DNA of 64,000 bases from 21-14-0-10-47-8 sp966211455 (GTDB taxonomy: Bacteria > Bdellovibrionota > Bdellovibrionia > Bdellovibrionales > Bdellovibrionaceae): positions 364,228-428,227 of the forward strand of contig CBIHNI010000001.1 of assembly GCA_966211455.1 (NCBI GenBank), given 5' to 3'. Every line of letters begins with the position of its first letter. Within the stretch, counting starts at the first letter, position 1. A program made the position numbers and the translations under genes. Below, one piece after another: positions 35,125 to 44,935 of this stretch. The notes below the pieces were generated by a model. The model worked only from the letters and a program-made list of their open reading frames with translations, was not told the DNA's origin and ran no database searches.

Positions 35125-35922
35125 ATGCCGATGCACAATCACGTTCACTATGAAATCATCCCGAACGTTCTGCCTGAAAACACCGTGTTCATTCATGGCA
35201 ATCTGGCTTCGAATCGCTGGTGGTACCCAGCCGAGCAAGAGTGGCGCCGAAAAGCGCAAGGTAAAGATCTGAAGGGTTCGATGATTCTGGTCGAATTTCG
35301 TGGTTGCGGCAAAAGCACGGCTCCACAGTCGCAGGCCGACGTTGATATGCACGTCTTCGCCGAAGACTTTATTTCTGTGATTCAGGCAAACAAATTGGGT
35401 CCGGCCCATGTGGTTGGACACTCGACTGGGGGCCTTATCGCGGCTCTGATGCTGGCGAAGGCTCCTTCTCTCTTCCGCAAGGCTGTGTTGCTGGATCCAG
35501 TGGGTGCAACCGGCGTGAAGTTCCACGATTCGATGACCGAAGCTTTCGAGCAAATGAAGGCCAGCAAAGAGCTGGTGTCAGTGGTCATGGGATCGACCAT
35601 TCACCAAAACAATCCGGACTCTGACTTCTTCCGTCAGATTGTGGTCGAGGATGCTTTTCATGCTGTGAAAACGGTTGGCGTTGGTGTTTTGAAAGCTTTG
35701 GATGGCTTGGATGTTCGCGAAGAATGCTCAAAGATTCAGCATAATGTCCTAGTTTTGCACGGCGAACATGACAAACTGTTGCCAATTGAAGACAGCAAGG
35801 CGCTTTCGGGCTTGATGAAAAATTCAAAATTCCAAATCATCCCCGGTCATGGTCACTGCACGAATGCTGAAAATCCAGGCGTTTTTGTGGAGCTCGTCGA
35901 CTCTTTCGCATTTTGTCATTGA
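35125..35922 (+). CDS. cytoplasmic alpha/beta hydrolase
   Basis: The product has 265 residues and no signal peptide. The oxyanion loop is FIHGNLAS, the nucleophile elbow is VGHSTGG, the acid is the Asp in LHGEHDKLLP, and the His lies in GHGHC. All triad parts are visible. It starts two bases after the previous gene, behind an AAGGAG site that lies within that gene's end, so it is the third gene of the reductase operon. In OleABCD-type clusters a soluble alpha/beta hydrolase (OleB) is a beta-lactone decarboxylase; whether this one is similar is open. Confidence 0.85.
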   Translation: MPMHNHVHYEIIPNVLPENTVFIHGNLASNRWWYPAEQEWRRKAQGKDLKGSMILVEFRGCGKSTAPQSQADVDMHVFAEDFISVIQANKLGPAHVVGHSTGGLIAALMLAKAPSLFRKAVLLDPVGATGVKFHDSMTEAFEQMKASKELVSVVMGSTIHQNNPDSDFFRQIVVEDAFHAVKTVGVGVLKALDGLDVREECSKIQHNVLVLHGEHDKLLPIEDSKALSGLMKNSKFQIIPGHGHCTNAENPGVFVELVDSFAFCH

Positions 35923-36076
35923 TCACCGGGAAATTCCTCGTTCTTGCCGATCATTTCATTTTCAACTAAGTTCCCTAATGGTCGGTTAAGTATTCAAACA
36001 CACTGAGAGAGTTGGCAATTCTGCGAACTTGAAGCGCTTGAGCCTCGGTGTCTGTGCGTGAGGAGTCCTGTCATCT

Positions 36077-36610
36077 ATGTCTGACAATCGTGACCAGTAC
36101 AATCATGGTGGAATGATCGCCTTCATGTTTTCAATGGCGTTCGTTTTTGTTTTCTTCATCTACATCGTTGCCATTCATCCTGGGATCGATCTCAAAGAGA
36201 ATATTCAAGATCCTCCTTCGCAGACAGTTGCTGCTGAACCTGCCGTCGATGTTTCAAAAATTGCGGAGCCATGGGTTGCGAACGCAGACATGGTGAAACA
36301 CGGGGCAAAAATTTTCGCACAGAACTGTGCTATGTGCCACGGAGCTGAAGGCCACGGTGACGGTGCTGCCGGCCAAGCTTTGAATCCAAAGCCACGCAAC
36401 TTGGTTGAAGGTCCTTGGAAAAAAGGCGGTGGATATTTGGGTTGGTTCGATGTCGTGACTCACGGTATCCCGGGAACGTCGATGGCGGCTTTCGGCCATT
36501 TGGCCGTGAAAGATCGTTGGGCGTTGGTTCAATTCATCGACTCGATCACAAAAGCCAAAGTGAAAGAAGATGCAGCTAAAGTTGCGGAGTTCGCAAAAAC
36601 CGCAAAATAA
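36077..36610 (+). CDS. membrane-anchored c-type cytochrome of the oxidase operon
   Basis: The product has 177 residues. One N-terminal membrane helix (about 12-33) anchors a monohaem cytochrome c domain with the haem site CAMCH (Cys84, Cys87, His88). A likely axial Met lies in GTSMAAFG (Met136). The domain faces the periplasm and should pass electrons to the caa3 oxidase encoded just downstream. It leads the operon; the sco gene starts one base after its stop. Confidence 0.88.
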   Translation: MSDNRDQYNHGGMIAFMFSMAFVFVFFIYIVAIHPGIDLKENIQDPPSQTVAAEPAVDVSKIAEPWVANADMVKHGAKIFAQNCAMCHGAEGHGDGAAGQALNPKPRNLVEGPWKKGGGYLGWFDVVTHGIPGTSMAAFGHLAVKDRWALVQFIDSITKAKVKEDAAKVAEFAKTAK

Positions 36611-36611
36611 G

Positions 36612-37481
36612 ATGCTGAACCTTTCTTCTTCTCTTTTTCTTAAATCAGTTTTAGCCGCGGGGATCCTGCTGGGTTCCGGGGTATCGATGGCCGATGGAGA
36701 TCATCTGTCATCGGGCGCGACCCGTCCCGAAGCTGGCATGGCTTCGACCGAAACCGCGCGTGAACTGAAGAACGTTGGCATCACCGAACATCTGGGTGAA
36801 ACCCCAGATTTGGACCTGACATTTAAAAATGAAAAAGGCGAGATGGTTCCTTTGCGAAGCTTCTACAACGGCAAAAATCCCGTTGTTCTCAGTCTTGTCT
36901 ATTACAGTTGCCCAGGTCTTTGCAGCTTCCATCTCAATGGTGTGGTTGATGCTTTGAAGGGCCTGAACTGGTCTGTCGGAAAAGAATTCCAATATGTTGT
37001 CGTCAGTTTCGATGCCAAAGAAGGTCCGGATCTGGCTCAGCAGAAAAAAGAAAGCTATCTAAAGATTTACCAGCGTCCGACAGCCGCTGAAGGCTGGCAC
37101 TTCCTGACGGGCGATGCGGAAACGATCCAAAAGCTGACGGAACAAGTCGGCTTTAAATACGAATGGAAAGACGACACGAAAGAGTGGGCTCATGCCTCCG
37201 CCGCGATCGTCACCACTCCGAATGGAAAGATCTCTCGTTATCTACACGGAATTATTTTCGAAGATAAAACCTTTCGCTTGGCTTTGACCGAGGCTAGCGA
37301 AGGCAAGATCGGCACATTTGTCGATCGTATGATCTGGTACTGTTTTCATTATGATCCAAAGCAAAGTAAGTACGTTCTGGCCGCGACTCAAATTATGAAA
37401 GTGGGCGGACTCGGAATTATTTTGTTCCTGGTGGCCGTAATGGTGCCGTTTTGGATGCGTTCTCGCAGAGAACAGACATAA
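36612..37481 (+). CDS. SCO1/SenC copper chaperone for cytochrome oxidase
   Basis: This is a 289-residue exported protein. The thioredoxin-like Sco domain has the copper-binding Cys pair in YYSCPGLC (Cys100, Cys104) and the copper His in WAHASAAIV (His194). An N-terminal signal segment and a C-terminal membrane helix (GGLGIILFLVAVMVPFW) are present; the latter is unusual, since most Sco proteins are anchored only at the N terminus. It delivers copper to the CuA centre of subunit II. It lies between the cytochrome c and coxB genes, which fits that job. Confidence 0.9.
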   Translation: MLNLSSSLFLKSVLAAGILLGSGVSMADGDHLSSGATRPEAGMASTETARELKNVGITEHLGETPDLDLTFKNEKGEMVPLRSFYNGKNPVVLSLVYYSCPGLCSFHLNGVVDALKGLNWSVGKEFQYVVVSFDAKEGPDLAQQKKESYLKIYQRPTAAEGWHFLTGDAETIQKLTEQVGFKYEWKDDTKEWAHASAAIVTTPNGKISRYLHGIIFEDKTFRLALTEASEGKIGTFVDRMIWYCFHYDPKQSKYVLAATQIMKVGGLGIILFLVAVMVPFWMRSRREQT

Positions 37482-37522
37482 AGATTTTAGCAGCCTAAGT
37501 TAAGAGTGAGGAGAACTGCTCA

Positions 37523-38488
37523 ATGACGTGGATGATGTTTTTAGCCGAAAAAGCTTTCGCAAACGGGGGATCTTTCATGCCTCCGCAAGCGACTGATATC
37601 GCCGGACAGGTGGATAATCTCTATTCCTTCCTGCTCTGGTCCAGCCTCATTTCGTGCGTGATTTTGATCGGCGGAATGATTTTCTTCGTTTGGAAATACA
37701 AACGTAAGACCGACACCGATAAAACTCCGTACATCAGCCACAATACATTCTTAGAATTCTTGTGGTCCTTCATCCCGTTGGTGTTCTTCTTGGGCTTCTT
37801 TGCTTGGGGCTGGTACATTTACCACCAAATGCGAACGATGCCGGAAAACGCTCTCGAAGTTCACGTGATCGGCCGTCAATGGTCATGGGAATTCGCTTAT
37901 AAGAGCGGTAAAACCGTGGGCGCGGAATTCTTGGTTCCGGTGAACACTCCGGTGAAACTGATCATGACTTCTCGTGATGTTCTTCACTCGTTTTACATTC
38001 CTTCGATGCGTATCAAACAAGACGTGATCCCGGGAACATACACGGCTCTGACATTCACCGCGCAAAAACTGGGTGACTTCCAGATCTTCTGTGCCGAGTT
38101 CTGCGGAACTTCTCACTCGGGTATGTTGGCGAAAATGAAAGTCGTCACCATGGCGGACTATGAAAAATGGATCCAAGAAAACGAAGAAGGTATGACGATG
38201 GCGGAACGTGGCCACAAGTACTTTACCGATAAAGGTTGCGTGGCTTGCCACACGGTCGACGGAACTCCGAAAGTGGGTCCAACTTGGAAAGGTGTCTTCG
38301 GCTCTGAACGTCAGTTCGCAGACGGAAGCACGGCAAAAGCAGACGAAAATTATATTCGTGAATCGATCTTAAATCCGAATGCGAAAGTCGTAAAAGGCTT
38401 CGCGGCTGGTGTGATGCCGACCTTCCAAGGTCAGCTGAACGAAGACCAGTTGAACGCCCTGATCGAATTCATCAAGAGCTTGAAGTAG
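37523..38488 (+). CDS. coxB: cytochrome c oxidase subunit II with fused cytochrome c domain (caa3 type)
   Basis: The product has 321 residues. Two membrane helices (about 36-58 and 77-98) are followed by the CuA cupredoxin domain with ligands His155, Cys190, Cys194, His198 and Met201 in HSFYIPSMR and CAEFCGTSHSGM. A C-terminal cytochrome c domain carries CVACH (Cys239, Cys242, His243) and a late Met in GVMPTF. The fusion defines a caa3-type oxidase, which takes electrons directly through its own haem c. A typical ribosome site lies upstream, and coxA follows after 12 bases. Confidence 0.95.
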   Translation: MTWMMFLAEKAFANGGSFMPPQATDIAGQVDNLYSFLLWSSLISCVILIGGMIFFVWKYKRKTDTDKTPYISHNTFLEFLWSFIPLVFFLGFFAWGWYIYHQMRTMPENALEVHVIGRQWSWEFAYKSGKTVGAEFLVPVNTPVKLIMTSRDVLHSFYIPSMRIKQDVIPGTYTALTFTAQKLGDFQIFCAEFCGTSHSGMLAKMKVVTMADYEKWIQENEEGMTMAERGHKYFTDKGCVACHTVDGTPKVGPTWKGVFGSERQFADGSTAKADENYIRESILNPNAKVVKGFAAGVMPTFQGQLNEDQLNALIEFIKSLK

Positions 38489-38500
38489 GAGACGAAATAA

Positions 38501-40076
<1,576 letters not shown>

Positions 40077-40090
<14 letters not shown>

Positions 40091-40739
40091 TCATTCAGCA
40101 ACTACAGGCGGTCACAAACACCACTTTGCGCATCACTTTAAAGATGCCATGCACGAGTTCTTAAGTGCGAAAGAAGGAATCTGGTTGTTCATGACAACCG
40201 AGATCCTGATGTTCGGTGGTCTCTTTGTTGGCTATTTCTTGATGCATGCTCTTTACCCAGCGACTTTCGCTGAAGGTGCGGGCCATTTGGACTGGCGATT
40301 GGGTTCTTTGAACACGGTCGTTCTGATCTTGAGCTCGTGGACGATGGCATTGGGGATCCACTTCATCCAGGTTGGCAAGAACAAGAAGGCGACAATGGCC
40401 TTGGTGTTCACACTGCTTTGCGCGGTGACCTTCATGGTGATCAAAGGTTTCGAGTATTCTCACAAGTTCCACGAAGGTTTGTTGCCGGGAAAATTCTTCC
40501 ATGGTGAACACGTGGCTCAGAACTTGGGACTGTATTTCGGATTCTACTTTATGATGACGGGTCTTCACGGACTTCACGTGATCATCGGTGCAAGTTTGAT
40601 TGTCTGGGTTTTGATCCGTCACCTTCGTGGCGAGTTCGATCCGCACTATTTCACAGCGGTGGAAGGTGTCGGAATCTTCTGGCACATCGTCGACTTGGTT
40701 TGGATCTTCCTATTCCCTCTACTTTATTTGATCGGTTAA
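40077..40739 (+). CDS. coxC: cytochrome c oxidase subunit III
   Basis: The product has 220 residues. It has a His-rich N terminus (HKHHFAHHF) and then five membrane segments, the five-helix form found in caa3 and bo3 oxidases. GIWLFMTTEILMFGGLF and GLHGLHVIIG are the family blocks. The start is the ATG inside the end of coxA; an in-frame Met 11 codons earlier has no ribosome site. It stabilises the proton path of subunit I. The gene for subunit IV follows 10 bases later. Confidence 0.95.
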
Positions 40740-40749
40740 GGAGAAGCAC

Positions 40750-41079
40750 ATGGCACAAAATCACAAGAACGATCACAATCATCAAGACCACCATGTGATT
40801 CCGTTTCCGGTTCTGGCAAAAGTAGCGGTGGCCCTGCTGGCACTGACGGCTTTGACTGTTATCACCTCGCGCATGCATTTGGGCGTGATGGCGGCGCCGG
40901 TCGCTTTCGCGATTGCGCTGGTGAAAGCTTTCTTGGTCATGGGTTTCTTCATGGGTCTGAAGTACGACGTGAAATCAAACCGACTGATCTTCGCTTCGGG
41001 CTTCTTCTTCCTGCTGCTGCTGTTCTTTATCTGCGCGCTGGATGTGTGGACCCGAATCCACCAAATGTCGACCCTCTAA
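40750..41079 (+). CDS. coxD: cytochrome c oxidase subunit IV (prokaryotic type)
   Basis: This 109-residue small membrane subunit has a His/Asp-rich N terminus and then three hydrophobic helices. The sequence LVKAFLVMGFFMGLKYD is characteristic of the caa3/bo3 subunit IV family. It starts behind GGAGAAG and ends the structural operon. A strong terminator follows 42 bases later. Confidence 0.88.
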   Translation: MAQNHKNDHNHQDHHVIPFPVLAKVAVALLALTALTVITSRMHLGVMAAPVAFAIALVKAFLVMGFFMGLKYDVKSNRLIFASGFFFLLLLFFICALDVWTRIHQMSTL

Positions 41080-41121
41080 AGGTCGCCTTCCCTTTTTTGT
41101 AGCGCACTTGCGTTAACTATG

Positions 41122-41154
41122 AATCCCAGGTCTTCGGATCTGGGATTTTTTTTT
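41122..41154 (+). terminator. strong intrinsic terminator of the cytochrome oxidase operon
   Basis: An 11-bp stem (41122-41132 with 41137-41147, one wobble pair) is closed by a TTCG tetraloop and followed by eight or nine T residues. The UUCG loop is exceptionally stable. It separates the coxBACD operon from the haem O synthase gene. Confidence 0.9.
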
Positions 41155-41168
41155 AAAGCGAGGTCGGA

Positions 41169-42056
41169 GTGTGCTATCACCTTTTCATGTTTCGGGTTTA
41201 TGCAGACTTAACCAAATTTGGGATTGTGATCTTTGTTGTTCTCAGTGGTGTTGCGGGATACGCGACCAGCTTTGCAATCGAAAACACCTTCAACTGGATT
41301 CATTTCTTAAATTTGCTTGGCGGCTTGTTTTTCTTAAGCTCGGGCAGTCTGGCGCTGAACCAAGTCCAAGAATATAAAATCGATCAAAAAATGCCGCGAA
41401 CGGCGAAGCGTCCGATCGCCTCTGGCAAGATCAAACCGGCGGCTGCGGGGATTTTGTCCGTCACCTTTTTGGTAATCGGTTCAGATCTGTTGTTTAAGTC
41501 TTCCGAGCTTGCAGGCCTTTTGGGTTGGGCGACCGTGGTTTTGTACAATGGCGTCTACACGTACTGGTGGAAACCAAAGTGGGTGTTTGCGGCGATTCCG
41601 GGTGCAATCCCTGGCGCTTTGCCGGTGACAATTGGTTACGCGGCGAACGACGCCAACATTCAAAATTCGGATTCGATTTATTTATTTCTGATTTTGTTCC
41701 TGTGGCAGATGCCGCACTTCTGGGCTTTGGCGATCCGGTTCAAAGACGATTACGCAAAAGGTGGAGTCCCCACTTTGCCGGCTGCACTTGGCATCCATAA
41801 AACTTTGTACCATATGGGGCTTTGGACCTTTTTGTATGTGGTGGTTGCGGTGGGCTCGCCTTGGATGATTCACACCAGCTGGGTCTATCTTTTGGCCGTG
41901 ATGCCGTTCGGTTTCAAAATTCTGCAAGAGTTTTTCAGATTCTATAAATCCGAAGGGCAGCAACGATGGCTGGCCTTCTTTATGTGGGTGAATATCAGCG
42001 TGCTGGTCTTCTTATTCGTCCCAGTTTTCGACAAATGGATCTTCCTGATCCAATAA
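41169..42056 (+). CDS. ctaB: protoheme IX farnesyltransferase (haem O synthase)
   Basis: This 295-residue UbiA-type membrane prenyltransferase makes haem O, the precursor of the haem A used by the neighbouring oxidase. The first Asp-rich motif reads NQVQEYKIDQKMPRTAKRP, with Glu in place of the first usual Asp. The second region is WQMPHFWALAIRFKDDYAKGGVP. About eight helices are seen. GTG at 41169 has a GAGG site five bases upstream; an ATG at 41187 is also possible. It is separated from coxD by a terminator, so it has its own promoter or reads through. No ctaA is in the window. Confidence 0.93.
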   Translation: MCYHLFMFRVYADLTKFGIVIFVVLSGVAGYATSFAIENTFNWIHFLNLLGGLFFLSSGSLALNQVQEYKIDQKMPRTAKRPIASGKIKPAAAGILSVTFLVIGSDLLFKSSELAGLLGWATVVLYNGVYTYWWKPKWVFAAIPGAIPGALPVTIGYAANDANIQNSDSIYLFLILFLWQMPHFWALAIRFKDDYAKGGVPTLPAALGIHKTLYHMGLWTFLYVVVAVGSPWMIHTSWVYLLAVMPFGFKILQEFFRFYKSEGQQRWLAFFMWVNISVLVFLFVPVFDKWIFLIQ

Positions 42057-42067
42057 TCTGATCAGTT

Positions 42068-42727
42068 TTATATACGGAGCTCGGGTGGGGTGTCGATTTG
42101 CTTTCCCGGATGAGCTTTCTTGAAAGCTTCGTCTTCGGCGCAGGCGGCTTGAATCTTTTGGATGGTTTTGCAAGAGGTCGGCACGATGTTGAAGCGATTT
42201 GCGGCGTACAGCTGCGGGATCAAAAAGATATCGGCGGCGGTGATCTGATCGCCGAAGCAGAAGCGACCGGCCGTTTGTTGCAGAATTTTTTCCGAGCTTT
42301 CGAAATTTCGGCCCAACCAGTAATTCATCCATTTGTCTTTTTGCTCGGACGAAAACTGAAAATCCTTTTCCAGCACCTGTGTTGTCCGCAAATTTTGATA
42401 AGGCTGGGTGCAATTGATGCCTTCGCAAAATTGGATCACTTTTGCTTTTTGAAACGGATCTTTTGGGAAAAGCGGATGTTGCGGAAAAACCTCGTCCAGA
42501 TATTGCAAAATAGCCATTGATTGGCTCAACGCCTTGCCATTGTGAACCAGCGTGGGGACCTCGCCCGCCGGATTTAAATTTTTGTATTCGGCAGTGTTCT
42601 GCTCGCCGCCGTTATTCAGCAGATGAACGGCTTTATATTCGAATGGAAGTCGTTTGTGGTGAAGGGCGATACGGACGCGGTAAGAAGCCGAGCTGCGAAA
42701 ATAGTTGTAGAGCACTAAGTCAGACAT
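42068..42727 (-). CDS. maiA: maleylacetoacetate isomerase / zeta-class glutathione transferase
   Basis: The product has 219 residues. The zeta-class active-site motif SSASYRVRIAL is at the N terminus, and NPAGEVPTLVHNG and LSQSMAILQYLDE mark the glutathione-binding thioredoxin fold. A C-terminal helical domain follows. The enzyme isomerises maleylacetoacetate in tyrosine breakdown, using glutathione. A fumarylacetoacetase-family gene lies 1.2 kb away on the other strand, which fits the same pathway. The start has a TGGAGG site. The gene is convergent with ctaB. Confidence 0.9.
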   Translation of the reverse strand: MSDLVLYNYFRSSASYRVRIALHHKRLPFEYKAVHLLNNGGEQNTAEYKNLNPAGEVPTLVHNGKALSQSMAILQYLDEVFPQHPLFPKDPFQKAKVIQFCEGINCTQPYQNLRTTQVLEKDFQFSSEQKDKWMNYWLGRNFESSEKILQQTAGRFCFGDQITAADIFLIPQLYAANRFNIVPTSCKTIQKIQAACAEDEAFKKAHPGKQIDTPPELRI

Positions 42728-42787
42728 GGTACCTCCACCTAAGAGAGAGTAATTTTACTTAAGAACCATAAAACGAAAGGTGGGCAC

Positions 42788-43354
42788 ATGAAAGCCATTT
42801 TCACAGCGACAATCACTTTGCTTCTGGGATCTTTGATCGGTCTTTCGGCTCAGGCCAATGACTTTGCGGCGGCGATCGGCTTCCGCTCAAACAGCGCGGA
42901 CGCGGTTAACTCGGGCGTCAATGTTTCTTCAAAATCAGGTTTCGGACTGGGTGTGATCGGATTCTTTGACGTGGCTCAAAGCCTGCAAGTCCGTTCCGGA
43001 TTTTTGTACAATCAGCGCAACTTTGCCATCGGTGCAAACGGTGGAACCGAATACGATATCAACGCTTCTTACGTCGATATTCCGGTGACCGCAATGTATC
43101 GCTTCGCTGAATATGGCGGCGTTTTCGCGGGTCCCGTTCTGGCGTTGCTAGCTTCAAAAGAGTGCAAAGCTCCGGGTGGATGCTCGACAAGTCCGGAAAG
43201 CATGAACATCGGCGTGCAGTTCGGTGCTAGCTTCAAGTTCGCTCCGCAATTGGGTGCCGAGCTTTATTACGAAATGCTGCCTTCGACATTCTGGAAAGAT
43301 TATATGAAAAGTGCTCGCACCGTCGGCGCGAATCTTCTTTTCACCTTCGAGTAA
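42788..43354 (+). CDS. small outer-membrane beta-barrel protein A
   Basis: The product has 188 residues with a signal peptide ending AQAND. The mature part has alternating strands typical of eight-stranded PorT/OmpA-like barrels (FGLGVIGFFDV, LQVRSGFLYNQRNF, VFAGPVLALL) and ends in FTFE. A Cys pair (ECKAPGGC) sits in one loop. It is a tandem paralogue of the next gene, 12 bases downstream; both share RSGF-Y-QR, Y-DIP-TAMYRF and GVFAGPV. The function is unknown, probably structural or pore-forming. Confidence 0.75.
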   Translation: MKAIFTATITLLLGSLIGLSAQANDFAAAIGFRSNSADAVNSGVNVSSKSGFGLGVIGFFDVAQSLQVRSGFLYNQRNFAIGANGGTEYDINASYVDIPVTAMYRFAEYGGVFAGPVLALLASKECKAPGGCSTSPESMNIGVQFGASFKFAPQLGAELYYEMLPSTFWKDYMKSARTVGANLLFTFE

Positions 43355-43366
43355 CCGGTCAAGCTG

Positions 43367-43945
43367 ATGAAGTCGATCTTGTCTTTCTTTAAAGTGCTGT
43401 TGATTTTGGTGGGGCTTGCCTCATCGCAGGCCGAAGCCCAGATCGATTTCGGGGTCTCGGTTGGTGGCCGTTCAAATCAGGCCGAAACCGACATCCGCGG
43501 GGCGACGATCAACGCGCGCACCGGAATGAATTTCGGTGTGCTGACGATCTTTGATATCAACAAGGGTTTTGCTGCTCGCAGTGGATTTTTCTACACGCAA
43601 CGCTATTCTGAAATTCAGAACACGGCGGCCGGTGTGGTCAGCGTCGATTACACTTATTTTGATATCCCGCTGACGGCGATGTATCGCTTCAATGAAGCGG
43701 CCGGTGTTTTTGCTGGACCAGTGATTGCTTTCAGTCAGTCGAAGGAAGTCAGCTGCACCAACCGCGCGAATTGCGCGGCCCTGGATGTGAATTCGGTGAT
43801 CGTTCCTTGGCAACTGGGTTTGAATTTTAAATTCATGCCTCAGGTTGGTGCCGAGCTGGTATTCGAATACACGCCGGGCGACCTGTCGACCAATGTTTCC
43901 AATATGCGCGGTATCGGCGGAAACCTTATTTACTATTTTGAGTGA
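43367..43945 (+). CDS. small outer-membrane beta-barrel protein B
   Basis: This 192-residue paralogue of the preceding gene product has a signal peptide ending SQAEAQ and the same strand order, the same loop Cys pair position (SCTNRANC) and a final IYYFE. The divergence is large enough for separate functions. It is followed four bases later by the fumarylacetoacetase-family gene, so barrels and enzymes share one transcript. Confidence 0.75.
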   Translation: MKSILSFFKVLLILVGLASSQAEAQIDFGVSVGGRSNQAETDIRGATINARTGMNFGVLTIFDINKGFAARSGFFYTQRYSEIQNTAAGVVSVDYTYFDIPLTAMYRFNEAAGVFAGPVIAFSQSKEVSCTNRANCAALDVNSVIVPWQLGLNFKFMPQVGAELVFEYTPGDLSTNVSNMRGIGGNLIYYFE

Positions 43946-43948
43946 TTT

Positions 43949-44935
43949 ATGAAATTAGGAACTTTGAAGAGCAAAGCTCACCGTGATGGCGAGCTGTGCG
44001 TGATCAGTCGAGATTTGAAAACGGCCGTCAAGGTGACGGACATTGCCCCGAACCTTCGCGAAGCGATGGAAAAATGGAGCGAAGTTCTGCCACGTTTGCA
44101 GAACGTTTCCAATGATCTGAATCAAGGGAAAGCTTCGAACAGCTTTGCCGTCAAGGCCGATGACTTTCATTCAGCTTTGCCGCGCACGTGGCTTTTCGCC
44201 GATGGCTCGGCCTTCATTCACCATATCAAGTTGGTTCGTCAGGCTCGCAATGCGGCTTTGCCCGAGACCTTACTGACGGTTCCCTTGATGTATCAGGCGG
44301 AAAGCGGTCAGTTTTTGGCTCCGACCGAAGATATCCCACAACGTGATATGAAACATGGAACTGACTTTGAAGCCGAGGTCGGTGTGATCGTCGACGAAGT
44401 CCCGATGGGAATTTCACCCGAAGACGCTTTGAAAAAGATCCGTCTTTTGGTTTTGATCAATGACGTGTCTTTGCGCGGTTTGATCCCGGAAGAACTGGCT
44501 GCCGGATTTGGTTTCTTTCAAAGCAAGCCGGCAAAAGCCTTGTCGCCATTTGCGCTGACCCTGGACGAAGTCGGCGACGCTTGGAAAGAAGGACGCCTGC
44601 ATTTGCCGCTGCAGGTTCAGTACAATGGACAGTTCTTTGGTAAGGCCAATGCGGGCGAGATGCATTTCCATTTCGGGCAATTGATCGCGCACGCGGCGAA
44701 GACCCGAAACCTGGTGGCCGGAACCCTGATCGGTAGCGGAACGGTGGCGAATGAAAATTACACCGAAGTCGGCTCCAGCTGCTTGGCGGAAAAGCGTACG
44801 CTCGAACAAATCAATGAAGGCGCAATCAAGACTCCGTTTATGAAAGTCGGCGATAGCATCGAGATCTGGATGCAAAACGAAAAAGGCGAAGACCTGTTCG
44901 GTCATATCAAGCAAAAGGTCACGACCCACGCATGA
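43949..44935 (+). CDS. fumarylacetoacetate hydrolase family protein
   Basis: The product has 328 residues. The FAH fold with the metal-binding DFEAEVGVIVDE and INDVSLRG blocks (Glu, Glu, Asp ligands), an N-terminal cap domain, and GSGTVANENY...CLAEKR near the end are visible. The family cleaves carbon-carbon bonds of acylpyruvate-type substrates with magnesium. With maiA nearby, fumarylacetoacetate is the likely substrate, giving fumarate and acetoacetate. No homogentisate dioxygenase gene is in the window. It overlaps the next gene by four bases. Confidence 0.85.
   Translation: MKLGTLKSKAHRDGELCVISRDLKTAVKVTDIAPNLREAMEKWSEVLPRLQNVSNDLNQGKASNSFAVKADDFHSALPRTWLFADGSAFIHHIKLVRQARNAALPETLLTVPLMYQAESGQFLAPTEDIPQRDMKHGTDFEAEVGVIVDEVPMGISPEDALKKIRLLVLINDVSLRGLIPEELAAGFGFFQSKPAKALSPFALTLDEVGDAWKEGRLHLPLQVQYNGQFFGKANAGEMHFHFGQLIAHAAKTRNLVAGTLIGSGTVANENYTEVGSSCLAEKRTLEQINEGAIKTPFMKVGDSIEIWMQNEKGEDLFGHIKQKVTTHA

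Noticed and set aside
35980..36060. TTGGCA...TGC as a sigma-54 site before the cytochrome oxidase operon
   Set aside because: The GG and GC elements are nine bases apart instead of twelve.
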